64,000 nucleotides of DNA from Sphingomonas glacialis (lineage in GTDB: Bacteria > Pseudomonadota > Alphaproteobacteria > Sphingomonadales > Sphingomonadaceae): positions 278,106 to 342,105 of the forward strand of contig NZ_RCZC01000002.1 in NCBI RefSeq assembly GCF_006439055.1, given 5' to 3'. The translations under genes and the position numbers were made by a program. This document shows positions 16,382 to 24,524 of the stretch, piece by piece (the stretch's first letter is position 1; each line of letters opens with the position of its first letter). Under the pieces are notes generated by a model, which saw nothing but the letters and a program-made list of their open reading frames with translations, was not told the origin of the DNA and did no database searches.

Positions 16382-18955
16382 TCATTCGGTCGCGACCGGC
16401 CCCAGCATTTCGTCCATCGCCCGTGCGACGTTTTCGAGCGTGTAGGGCTTCTGCACGACCATGCGCTCCTGATGATCCGACGGCAGTTTGGCCTGCTCGC
16501 CATAGCCGGTTGCGAACAGGAAGGGCACGCCGAGCGCGAGCAGCCGATCGGCGATCGCGAAGCTGTTGCGGTCGCCCAGGTTGATGTCGAGCATCGCGAC
16601 CGCCGGCCGGTTCTGCTCGATCGCATCGAGCGCGCCATCGACCGTCGCCGCGGTGGTGACGGTCTCCGCACCAAGCCGTGTGACGATGTCCTCGGCATCG
16701 AGCGCGATGATCAGACTGTCCTCGACCAGCAGCACATCGCGTCCCTGCAACATGCGGTCGGGCACGACCGGCTGAAGGCCCGGTACAGGTCGCGCGTAGC
16801 GGACCGGCGGGGCGATCCCGGGAGGCGCCTCCGATACGTGCCGTGCGGGGATGCGGAAGCGCGCGACCACGCCCTCGGGCCGATATTCAACATCGGCCGT
16901 CCCGCCGATATCATAGGGGACCGAACGGTGGATGATCGTCGTGCCGAATCCCTTGCGGGTCGGCTGAGCAACCGCCGGGCCGCCCGACTCGCGCCAAGTG
17001 AAATGCAGGTCCTCCGCCGCATCGCGCTCCCAGCAGATCGTCACACGCCCCGCGGGCACCGACAGGCTGCCATATTTGGTCGAATTGGTGACGAGTTCGT
17101 GCAGCACCAGCGCCATCGTCGAATAGGCCTGGGGGTTGAGCAGCACCGGCGCACCGTCCGACACGATCTTATCGCCATCGGCGAGGAAGGCGGCGGCCTC
17201 GGCGTCGATCAGCGCCTGCATCGGCGCCGGGCCCCAATGATCGTCGGTGATCTGGTTGTGCGCCCGCGCGAGCGCGTGGATCCGCCCGTCGACCACCTTG
17301 ACGAAATCCTGGACGACATTCTCGGCCGGCTGCGACTGCCGGATCAGCCCGCGGATCACCCCGAGCACGTTGCGCACGCGGTGGTTGAGTTCGGCGATCA
17401 GCACTTCCTGCCGCGCGCTGGCCTGCTGCCGCTCCGCCGAAGCCTCGTCGGCGAGCCGCAGCACGACCTCGATCAGCGTCGCACGCAACGTCTCGGCAAC
17501 GCGCACTTCGGACGGCGTGAAGGGCAGCGAGCGGCCCTGCACGATCTCCTTCCACTCGGCGAAACTTTCGCGCGGCGACAAGCGTGGGCCGTTGACGCCA
17601 TATTCGACCGGTTTGTGCGGATCCCCCGCCCACCGCACCGACCGCACCATCTCCGAGCGGAAGAGCACGACATAGTCGCGCGGCGCGCGTGAAATCGGGA
17701 TCGCGAGCAGGCCCGCCGAAGCCGAGGCGAATGTCTCCGCACCCGGGAGGATCGCGGCGATCCGGTCGGTCGCGAAGACCTTGCCCGCCGCGGTGCTGTT
17801 CAGCGCGCGCACGATCCGGCGGAACTCCTCGGCCGGCGGCGTCACGCCCGAAAAGGCGTGATTTCCGCCGATCGACACGCCGACACCATCCGCCGCGATC
17901 GCCCGCGTCAGGATATCGCCGAGCCAGTCGGGATTCTTCAGCAGCGTATCGTCGGACGCGACCGCGCCGAGCAGCTGATCGGCGATGTCGCGTGCGCCGC
18001 GCTCGAATTCGACGGTCGCCTGGCGCTCGCGGCTTTCGAGCCGCATCGCGAACATCTGCGCGAACAGTTCGCTGATCGACCGCCGCTCGAAGGTCGGGCA
18101 GCGCGGCGCGTAATGGTGGCAGGCAAACAGGCCCCACAGCCTGCCGTCGACCAGGATCGAGATCGACAGCGAGGCTTGAACGCCCATATTCTTGAGATAT
18201 TCGATATGGATCGGCGAAACCGACCGCAGCACTGACAGCGAAAGGTCGAGCGGCTGACCCGCCGCATCGCGCGCCGGAAGGATCGGGACGGGCTGGTCAT
18301 CGACGTTCGCAATCACGCGCAACAGGTTGCGCTTGTACAGGGCGCGCGCCTGGACCGGAATGTCGCTGGCCGGATAACGCAGCCCGAGGAGTTTGCCGAT
18401 CCCGGCTTTCACCGCCTCGGCGACGACCTCGCCTGAATCGTCGGCCGCGAAGCGATAGACCATCACCCGGTCGAAGCCGATCAGCGCGCGGACCTGGCGC
18501 GCGCCTTCGCGGAAGAAAGCATCCATATCGGCGCATTGATCGAGCCGCGAGATCATCGAGCGTACCATGCCGCTCGCATCACCATATTCGCCCGATGCGG
18601 GTTCGGCCTCGATCACGATCTGATCGCCGGAATAATGCATCGCGACGTCGAACGGCTGTCGATCGGGCAACAGCGCAATGTCGAACATCCGTTCGACCGC
18701 GTCGGCGCCGCGCAATATCGCCGCGCGGTTGCGCAGATCGTGGATGACCGACGACGAAAAGATTTCGGACAGCGGGAGGCCGATGAGATCGTCCGGGCCG
18801 TGCCCGATATACGCGGCGATATTCGCCGATGCGCGCGCGACAAGCCAGTCCGCGGTCAGCGCAAGCAGGAACCCGATCGGCTGGATCGCGCCAAGGATGT
18901 GGATCGGTTCGCGATCACAATTCGTGAGATCGACGGTTCCGAAAGCGTCAGCCAA
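16382..18955 (-). CDS. bphP: Bacteriophytochrome HWE histidine kinase with C-terminal receiver
   Basis: 857-residue red/far-red photoreceptor kinase, cytosolic. Domain order: PAS (about 1-115), GAF (about 130-310), PHY (about 325-505), HWE-type kinase (about 515-710), receiver (about 738-857). Cys13 lies in the N-terminal segment where bacteriophytochromes bind biliverdin. PASDIP is at 195-200, the PHY tongue motif PRESF at 461-465, the phospho-acceptor His525 in ELNHRVRN, the N-box around Asn624, the WRE of HWE kinases at 654-656, and the receiver Asp at 790 (MLDINLGD). The gene overlaps the upstream heme oxygenase by eight bases, so pigment supply and receptor are made together. The receiver makes it a hybrid that may signal back or onward to a partner outside the window. 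Confidence 0.95.
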   Translation of the reverse strand: MADAFGTVDLTNCDREPIHILGAIQPIGFLLALTADWLVARASANIAAYIGHGPDDLIGLPLSEIFSSSVIHDLRNRAAILRGADAVERMFDIALLPDRQPFDVAMHYSGDQIVIEAEPASGEYGDASGMVRSMISRLDQCADMDAFFREGARQVRALIGFDRVMVYRFAADDSGEVVAEAVKAGIGKLLGLRYPASDIPVQARALYKRNLLRVIANVDDQPVPILPARDAAGQPLDLSLSVLRSVSPIHIEYLKNMGVQASLSISILVDGRLWGLFACHHYAPRCPTFERRSISELFAQMFAMRLESRERQATVEFERGARDIADQLLGAVASDDTLLKNPDWLGDILTRAIAADGVGVSIGGNHAFSGVTPPAEEFRRIVRALNSTAAGKVFATDRIAAILPGAETFASASAGLLAIPISRAPRDYVVLFRSEMVRSVRWAGDPHKPVEYGVNGPRLSPRESFAEWKEIVQGRSLPFTPSEVRVAETLRATLIEVVLRLADEASAERQQASARQEVLIAELNHRVRNVLGVIRGLIRQSQPAENVVQDFVKVVDGRIHALARAHNQITDDHWGPAPMQALIDAEAAAFLADGDKIVSDGAPVLLNPQAYSTMALVLHELVTNSTKYGSLSVPAGRVTICWERDAAEDLHFTWRESGGPAVAQPTRKGFGTTIIHRSVPYDIGGTADVEYRPEGVVARFRIPARHVSEAPPGIAPPVRYARPVPGLQPVVPDRMLQGRDVLLVEDSLIIALDAEDIVTRLGAETVTTAATVDGALDAIEQNRPAVAMLDINLGDRNSFAIADRLLALGVPFLFATGYGEQAKLPSDHQERMVVQKPYTLENVARAMDEMLGPVATE

Positions 18956-19502
18956 AGTGCCCGATCCTTACAAATCGCTGCCCGCTCGTCTCGAACAACG
19001 CAAACACGTTACGCGCCGCGGCGACCGCGACGGAGCGCTTTACCGCACTATCGAGCCGGACGTCGAGCATCTGGAGCAAGCTGCGCCAGGCGGCCGAGTC
19101 GACACCGCCCAGGAAGCGCGTCGGGAAGTCGGCGGGGACCGAACGTTGGAGCATCGTCCCGCCGAGCCGCGATCCTTCGAGCACGTAGAGACCACCGAGC
19201 ACCGCCGCCTCACCGTCGAAGGCGATCGTTCCGGCGGGTTCGGGTGTGGCGAGGCCAAGTGCCGCGAGATCGGCCCGGATCAAATCGCCGCGCTGGCGGG
19301 CGTCCCAATCGGGGACGATGGTGGCGACACCGCCCGCGGCAAGCGCGCCTTCGACCGGAATATGCGCTGCCGCCTGCGCGCTGAGAAACGCGCCATACTC
19401 GCGCCGATCATCGAGCCTGACCTGCGAGAAGATGCGATCGACCTGGTCGTGCTGATCGCGCGTTTCGGCTCGCAAAAGGGATCGCGCGGTGGTTTCGGGC
19501 AT
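18948..19502 (-). CDS. bphO: Biliverdin-producing heme oxygenase
   Basis: 184-residue heme oxygenase that opens heme to biliverdin, CO and iron, supplying the chromophore for the adjacent phytochrome. The proximal heme ligand is His18 in ETRDQHDQVD, and the distal-helix segment GGLYVLEGSRLGGTML matches the conserved family stretch with its Gly-rich kink. The length is normal for the bacterial BphO class. Three starts are possible (GTG 19508, ATG 19505, ATG 19502); AAAGG just upstream gives the best spacing to 19502. The end overlaps bphP by eight bases. The next gene upstream, a DNA glycosylase, ends 76 bp away and may be unrelated. Confidence 0.92.
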   Translation of the reverse strand: MPETTARSLLRAETRDQHDQVDRIFSQVRLDDRREYGAFLSAQAAAHIPVEGALAAGGVATIVPDWDARQRGDLIRADLAALGLATPEPAGTIAFDGEAAVLGGLYVLEGSRLGGTMLQRSVPADFPTRFLGGVDSAAWRSLLQMLDVRLDSAVKRSVAVAAARNVFALFETSGQRFVRIGHFG

Positions 19503-19578
19503 CATCACGCCTTTGTACCGGGTATCGTCCCGAATGGAACCGTACTCGATCAGGCCCGGATCGATCCGCGCCGCGCGT

Positions 19579-20136
19579 TCAGACCGGTTTGCTCAGATAG
19601 CGCGACCCAGCGAGGCAGAAGCGCCAGGGCGTTGCCGCCGCCTTGGTGATCCCGATCCGCGGCCCGGCGACGATCCGCGATGGCGTATCGGGCGCCGTCA
19701 GCGCGAACGGGGACTGGTCGAGCGGCGCGCCGTCCAACGCCGCATCGACGCCGAGCGCCTGTGCCAGCCGCCCGGGCCCGCTGCACAACAGCCGGTCGGC
19801 GATCGCGCCGCGGCGCGCGCGCATCACGTCGATCCCGGACAGCGGCTCGACCGCGCGGATCAGCACCGCACTGCCCGGCTGATCCTGCGCGCAGACGAAG
19901 TTCAGGCACCAGTGCAGACCATAGATCCGATAGACATAGGCATGACCGACCGGGCCGAACATCGCGGCATTGCGCTTGGTCGCGCCGCCGAAGCTGTGCG
20001 AGGCGGGGTCGCCGGCGTCATACGCCTCGGTCTCGACGATCCGGCCGCCGACGCCATCGATGCACAGTTCGGCACCGATCAACCCGCGCGCGACGCTGAC
20101 CGCGTCCTGCGCAAAGAAATCCCGCGAAATCGTCAC
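19579..20136 (-). CDS. DNA-3-methyladenine glycosylase (AAG/MPG family)
   Basis: 185-residue base-excision repair enzyme that removes alkylated purines such as 3-methyladenine. Family motifs: LIGAELCIDGVGGRIVETEAY with the catalytic Glu in VETEAY, the Tyr-rich AYVYRIYGLHWCLNFV, the AVLIRAVEP strand, and the C-terminal RIGITKAAATPWRF. The length fits the bacterial Mpg class. The ATG at 20136 gives a good family N-terminus (SRDFFAQDAVSVARGLIGA). It is divergent from an MFS gene and upstream of bphO on the same strand. A second alkylation-repair candidate (AlkB-like) lies at 57239-57829, far from here. Confidence 0.93.
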   Translation of the reverse strand: MTISRDFFAQDAVSVARGLIGAELCIDGVGGRIVETEAYDAGDPASHSFGGATKRNAAMFGPVGHAYVYRIYGLHWCLNFVCAQDQPGSAVLIRAVEPLSGIDVMRARRGAIADRLLCSGPGRLAQALGVDAALDGAPLDQSPFALTAPDTPSRIVAGPRIGITKAAATPWRFCLAGSRYLSKPV

Positions 20137-20280
20137 CGCGGCCGATCCGTATCAGCAGACCAGGCGGCGCGCGCTTCGCGACGATCGCGGAAAGATTGTA
20201 ATGGCGTCATCGCGCCCGGCTTGTATGGGGCGGAGCGCGCGGATCAACCCCCTGCACCACGGAGAGGCTGCTGAATCGCC

Positions 20281-20301
20281 CGTCGCCGCTGTTCGGCGAC
20301 G
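20281..20301 (+). other. Hairpin just upstream of an MFS ribosome-binding site
   Basis: Perfect 8-bp stem, CGTCGCCG at 20281-20288 and CGGCGACG at 20294-20301, with a 5-nt loop. It ends about ten bases before the AAGGAG ribosome-binding site of the MFS gene at 20319. It could be an upstream terminator or a translational control element; nothing else supports either. Confidence 0.35.
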
Positions 20302-20318
20302 GATCAAGGAGCCTGTCC

Positions 20319-21521
20319 ATGCCTGCCCTTCCCCCAACCTCGGCACGTCCCGCGGGAGTCCGGCATGTCGGCCTGGTCCATTTCGCGCTGGCCGTCGGCG
20401 GCTTCGCGATCGGGACGACCGAATTCGCGACGATGAGCCTGCTCCCCTATTTCGCGCGCGACTTGCATGTCGATGAGCCGAGCGCGGGGCATGTCATCAG
20501 CGCTTATGCGCTGGGCGTGGTCGTAGGCGCGCCGCTGATCGCGATCCTGTCAGCCAAACTGCCGCGGCGCACGCTGTTGATCGGCCTGATGACGATATTC
20601 GCGATCGCCAACGCGCTGTCGGCGCTCGCGCAGTCCTATACGATGCTGCTGCTCGTCCGCTTTCTCAGCGGTCTGCCGCATGGTGCGTATTTCGGCGTGG
20701 CGTCGCTCGTCGCGGCGTCGCTGGTTCCGCCCGAACGGCGGACCCACGCGGTCGGGCGGGTGATGCTCGGACTGACGGTCGCGACGATCATCGGCGTGCC
20801 GGTCGCGACGTGGTTGGGACAGGCGTTCGGCTGGCGCTTCGGCTTCGCGATCGTTGCGGTGCTCGCGCTGATCACCGCCGGGCTCGCGATCGCGATCGTG
20901 CCGCGCGACCGCCCGCAGGCCGGCGCGAGCCCGCTGCGCGAACTCGGCGCGCTGCGGCGCGGGCAGGTGTGGCTGACGCTCGGCATCGGCGCCATCGGCT
21001 TTGGCGGGCTGTTCGCAGTCTATACCTATCTGACCGCGACACTCACAGCGGTGACGCACGTTCCCGCCGCGCTCGTTCCCGTCGTACTGGCGGCGTTCGG
21101 CCTAGGCATGACCGTCGGCAATCTGGTCGTCCCGCGCTTCGCCGACAAGCGGCTCATGCCGACCGGCGGCGTGCTCCTGCTCTTCATGGCGGTGGTCCTC
21201 GCGCTCTACACGATCGCCGCGCACAATTTCATCGCGGTCACGCTCGACGTCTTTGCGATCGGGCTCGGCGGGGCGCTCGGGACGGTGTTGCAGACGCGGC
21301 TGATGGACGTCGCGGGCGACGCGCAGACGCTGGCGGCCGCGCTCAACCATTCGGCGTTCAACGTCGCCAATGCGCTCGGGCCGTGGCTCGGCGGGATGGC
21401 GATCGCCGCCGGCTTCGGCTGGACGTCGACCGGCTGGGTCGGCTGCGCGCTCGCGCTCGGCGGGTTTGCGATCTGGTGCGTGGCGGTGGTGATGAGCGCG
21501 CGGGAGCGACGCGCGGCTTAG
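20319..21521 (+). CDS. MFS transporter, AraJ/DHA1-type exporter
   Basis: 400-residue, 12-helix major facilitator of the drug:H+ antiporter-1 type, closest in look to AraJ/PbuE sugar or purine efflux proteins. Seen: the N-terminal GGFAIGTTEFATMSLLPYFA that opens this subfamily, motif A (LSAKLPRRTLLIG), and motif C in helix 5 (MLGLTVATIIGVPVATWLGQ). These exporters use the proton gradient to expel sugars, nucleosides or drugs; the substrate here cannot be read. A strong AAGGAG ribosome-binding site sits seven bases before the ATG, itself preceded by a hairpin at 20281-20301. It stands alone, divergent from the DNA glycosylase. Confidence 0.88.
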   Translation: MPALPPTSARPAGVRHVGLVHFALAVGGFAIGTTEFATMSLLPYFARDLHVDEPSAGHVISAYALGVVVGAPLIAILSAKLPRRTLLIGLMTIFAIANALSALAQSYTMLLLVRFLSGLPHGAYFGVASLVAASLVPPERRTHAVGRVMLGLTVATIIGVPVATWLGQAFGWRFGFAIVAVLALITAGLAIAIVPRDRPQAGASPLRELGALRRGQVWLTLGIGAIGFGGLFAVYTYLTATLTAVTHVPAALVPVVLAAFGLGMTVGNLVVPRFADKRLMPTGGVLLLFMAVVLALYTIAAHNFIAVTLDVFAIGLGGALGTVLQTRLMDVAGDAQTLAAALNHSAFNVANALGPWLGGMAIAAGFGWTSTGWVGCALALGGFAIWCVAVVMSARERRAA

Positions 21522-21612
21522 GCCGGGGCACCTTCGGTCCGCGAAAGGTCCGCCTGTCGGGATACGCGCAGGACGCCTTCGACAAGCCGCGCCCACGCCC
21601 GTAAGAAGCGCC

Positions 21613-22866
21613 ATGCCCACCGCCTCGACCCGCCGCATCCTTCTCGCCAGCCTGATCGGCACCTCGGTCGAGTTTTACGATTTCTACGTCTATGCGACCG
21701 CGGCGGCGCTCGTATTCGGCCCGCTGTTCTTTCCGGCAAGCGATCCCGGCGTCCAGATGATCGCATCCTATGCGAGCTTCGGCCTTGCCTTCTTCGCGCG
21801 ACCGCTTGGCGCGGCGGTATTCGGCCATTTCGGGGATCGGCTCGGTCGCAAATCGACGCTGGTCGCCTCGCTGATGCTGATGGGCGGATCGACCGTCGCG
21901 ATCGCCTTCCTGCCGACCTATGCGCAGATCGGCTGGATCGCGCCGCTGCTGCTCTGCATCCTGCGCTTCGGCCAGGGGCTCGGGCTCGGCGGCGAATGGG
22001 GCGGCGCTTCGCTGCTCGCGGTCGAGAATGCGCCGAAGGGTCACGAGAATCGCTGGGGGATGTTCCCGCCGCTCGGCGCGCCGATCGGCTTCATCGCCGC
22101 GAACGGCTTCTTCCTGCTGCTCGGCGCGACGCTCACGCCCGCGCAATTCACCGCCTGGGGCTGGCGCCTTCCCTTCCTCGCCAGCGCGGTGCTCGTCGTG
22201 CTGGGACTGTGGGTGCGGCTCAAGCTCAGCGAGACGCCGGCGTTCCGCGAGGCCGCGGCGCACGACGCGCTGCCGCCGGTGCCGATCGCCGAGCTGTTCC
22301 GCCACCATCTGCGCGCAACGCTCGCCGGGACGGGCGCGGTGATCGCCTGTTTCGCCCTCTTCTATCTGACCACCGCCTTTGCGTTGAGCTATGGCACGAC
22401 GACCCTCGGTCACAGCCGCCAGGCGTTTCTCGGAATCGAGATCGGCGCGATCCTGTTCCTCGCGCTCGGCGTCATCGTGTCGTGTACGCTCGCCGATCGC
22501 ACCGGCGCGCGGCCGATGCTGCGCTGGGGTTTTCTAGGGTGCGCAGTGTCGGGACTGCTGATGGGGCCGATGCTGGGCGCGGCATCCTTGTGGATCGTGT
22601 TCGCGTGGCTCGCCCTGTCGCTGTTCGCGATGGGCTCCGCCTATGGGCCGCTCGGCGGGTGGCTGCCGTCGCTGTTCGACGCGGGCGTGCGCTATACCGG
22701 CGTGTCGATCGCGTTCAATCTCGGCGGGATCCTCGGCGGCGCGCTCGCCCCGATCGCGGCGCAGAAACTGGCCGAGGCAGGTGGGTTGAACCTGGTCGGC
22801 ATCTATCTCGTCGGCGCCGCGCTGCTGAGCCTGGGCGGGCTGGCGCTGCTCAAACCGGCGCGTTGA
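21613..22866 (+). CDS. MFS metabolite:H+ symporter (MHS family)
   Basis: 417-residue, 12-helix transporter of the metabolite:H+ symporter family (ShiA, KgtP, ProP relatives), which imports carboxylates, shikimate or osmolytes. Diagnostic segments: GTSVEFYDFYVYATAAALVF in helix 1, FFARPLGAAVFGHFGDRLGRK in helix 2 and motif A, and RFGQGLGLGGEWGGA in helix 4. The C-terminus lacks the ProP coiled coil, so ShiA-like uptake is more likely than osmosensing. It follows the previous MFS gene by 91 bp in the same direction; co-transcription is possible but not shown. Substrate unknown. Confidence 0.9.
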   Translation: MPTASTRRILLASLIGTSVEFYDFYVYATAAALVFGPLFFPASDPGVQMIASYASFGLAFFARPLGAAVFGHFGDRLGRKSTLVASLMLMGGSTVAIAFLPTYAQIGWIAPLLLCILRFGQGLGLGGEWGGASLLAVENAPKGHENRWGMFPPLGAPIGFIAANGFFLLLGATLTPAQFTAWGWRLPFLASAVLVVLGLWVRLKLSETPAFREAAAHDALPPVPIAELFRHHLRATLAGTGAVIACFALFYLTTAFALSYGTTTLGHSRQAFLGIEIGAILFLALGVIVSCTLADRTGARPMLRWGFLGCAVSGLLMGPMLGAASLWIVFAWLALSLFAMGSAYGPLGGWLPSLFDAGVRYTGVSIAFNLGGILGGALAPIAAQKLAEAGGLNLVGIYLVGAALLSLGGLALLKPAR

Positions 22867-23016
22867 GCGAGTCGCGCGCGCCGCTCTGGCCCGCAACTTG
22901 CCGCGCGAAACGATCGGCGGGTCGGAAGCGCGCTTGACCGACGGCGCGGCGGCACCCACGGAGTCGTCCAAAGCCTGCGCCGGAAGCCTTCCGGCGGCCA
23001 GACCACGCAAACATAA

Positions 23017-24072
<1,056 letters not shown>

Positions 24073-24157
24073 TAGCGCGAGGGAACCTCCACCGCGTACT
24101 TGCGCTTGATCAACCGCACGGGCACATCGCGCCCTCACACGATCTGGAGCATTCTGC

Positions 24158-24430
24158 ATGGCCGCCGACAAGATGGATATTCTGCACTCGAGCCTGCTCG
24201 ACAATGACGATGAACGCGTCGTCGAATTCATGGGCGAAGTCGATGGCGAGGAATATCAGTTCGCGGTGCAATATGCCGTGCTCGAAGCGCTGAGCGGCGA
24301 CGCACCCGAAGACGACGCGATCGAGCAGTTCAACCGCTTCGAGGATTCGATCGCCGAAGCCGGCTTGGTCGCGCTCGCGCGCAACAGCGACCAGGCGATG
24401 ATCGTGATCAGCGAGAACGATCTCGAATAG
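24158..24430 (+). CDS. Small acidic protein, DUF1488-like
   Basis: 90-residue, strongly acidic cytosolic protein. The layout EFMGEVDGEEYQFAVQYAVL, then a D/E-rich patch, then FNRFEDSIAEAGLVALARN resembles DUF1488 (an F.V...AL strand-helix followed by F...R..I...A), but I could not verify this. No catalytic motif is evident. The ATG at 24158 follows GGAG with 8-nt spacing. It lies between mreB and a secreted aminopeptidase in the same direction and is followed at once by a 12-bp hairpin, so it is probably its own short transcript. A GGAAC at 24082-24086 with a partial match to the EcfG -10 downstream hints at general-stress control, weakly. Confidence 0.7.
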   Translation: MAADKMDILHSSLLDNDDERVVEFMGEVDGEEYQFAVQYAVLEALSGDAPEDDAIEQFNRFEDSIAEAGLVALARNSDQAMIVISENDLE

Positions 24431-24437
24431 TGCCTTT

Positions 24438-24465
24438 CGCCATGCCGGGTCCGCCCGGCATGGCG
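24438..24465 (+). terminator. 12-bp hairpin after the DUF1488-like gene
   Basis: Perfect inverted repeat CGCCATGCCGGG (24438-24449) and CCCGGCATGGCG (24454-24465) with loop TCCG, starting seven bases after the stop codon. It lacks a T tract, so termination may be weak or serve as an mRNA 3' end stabiliser. Confidence 0.55.
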
Positions 24466-24524
24466 GCTTGCGAGACGTGTCTTAGCTGGATAGACCACGA
24501 GCTTCCTCGTGGAGACACCATCCG

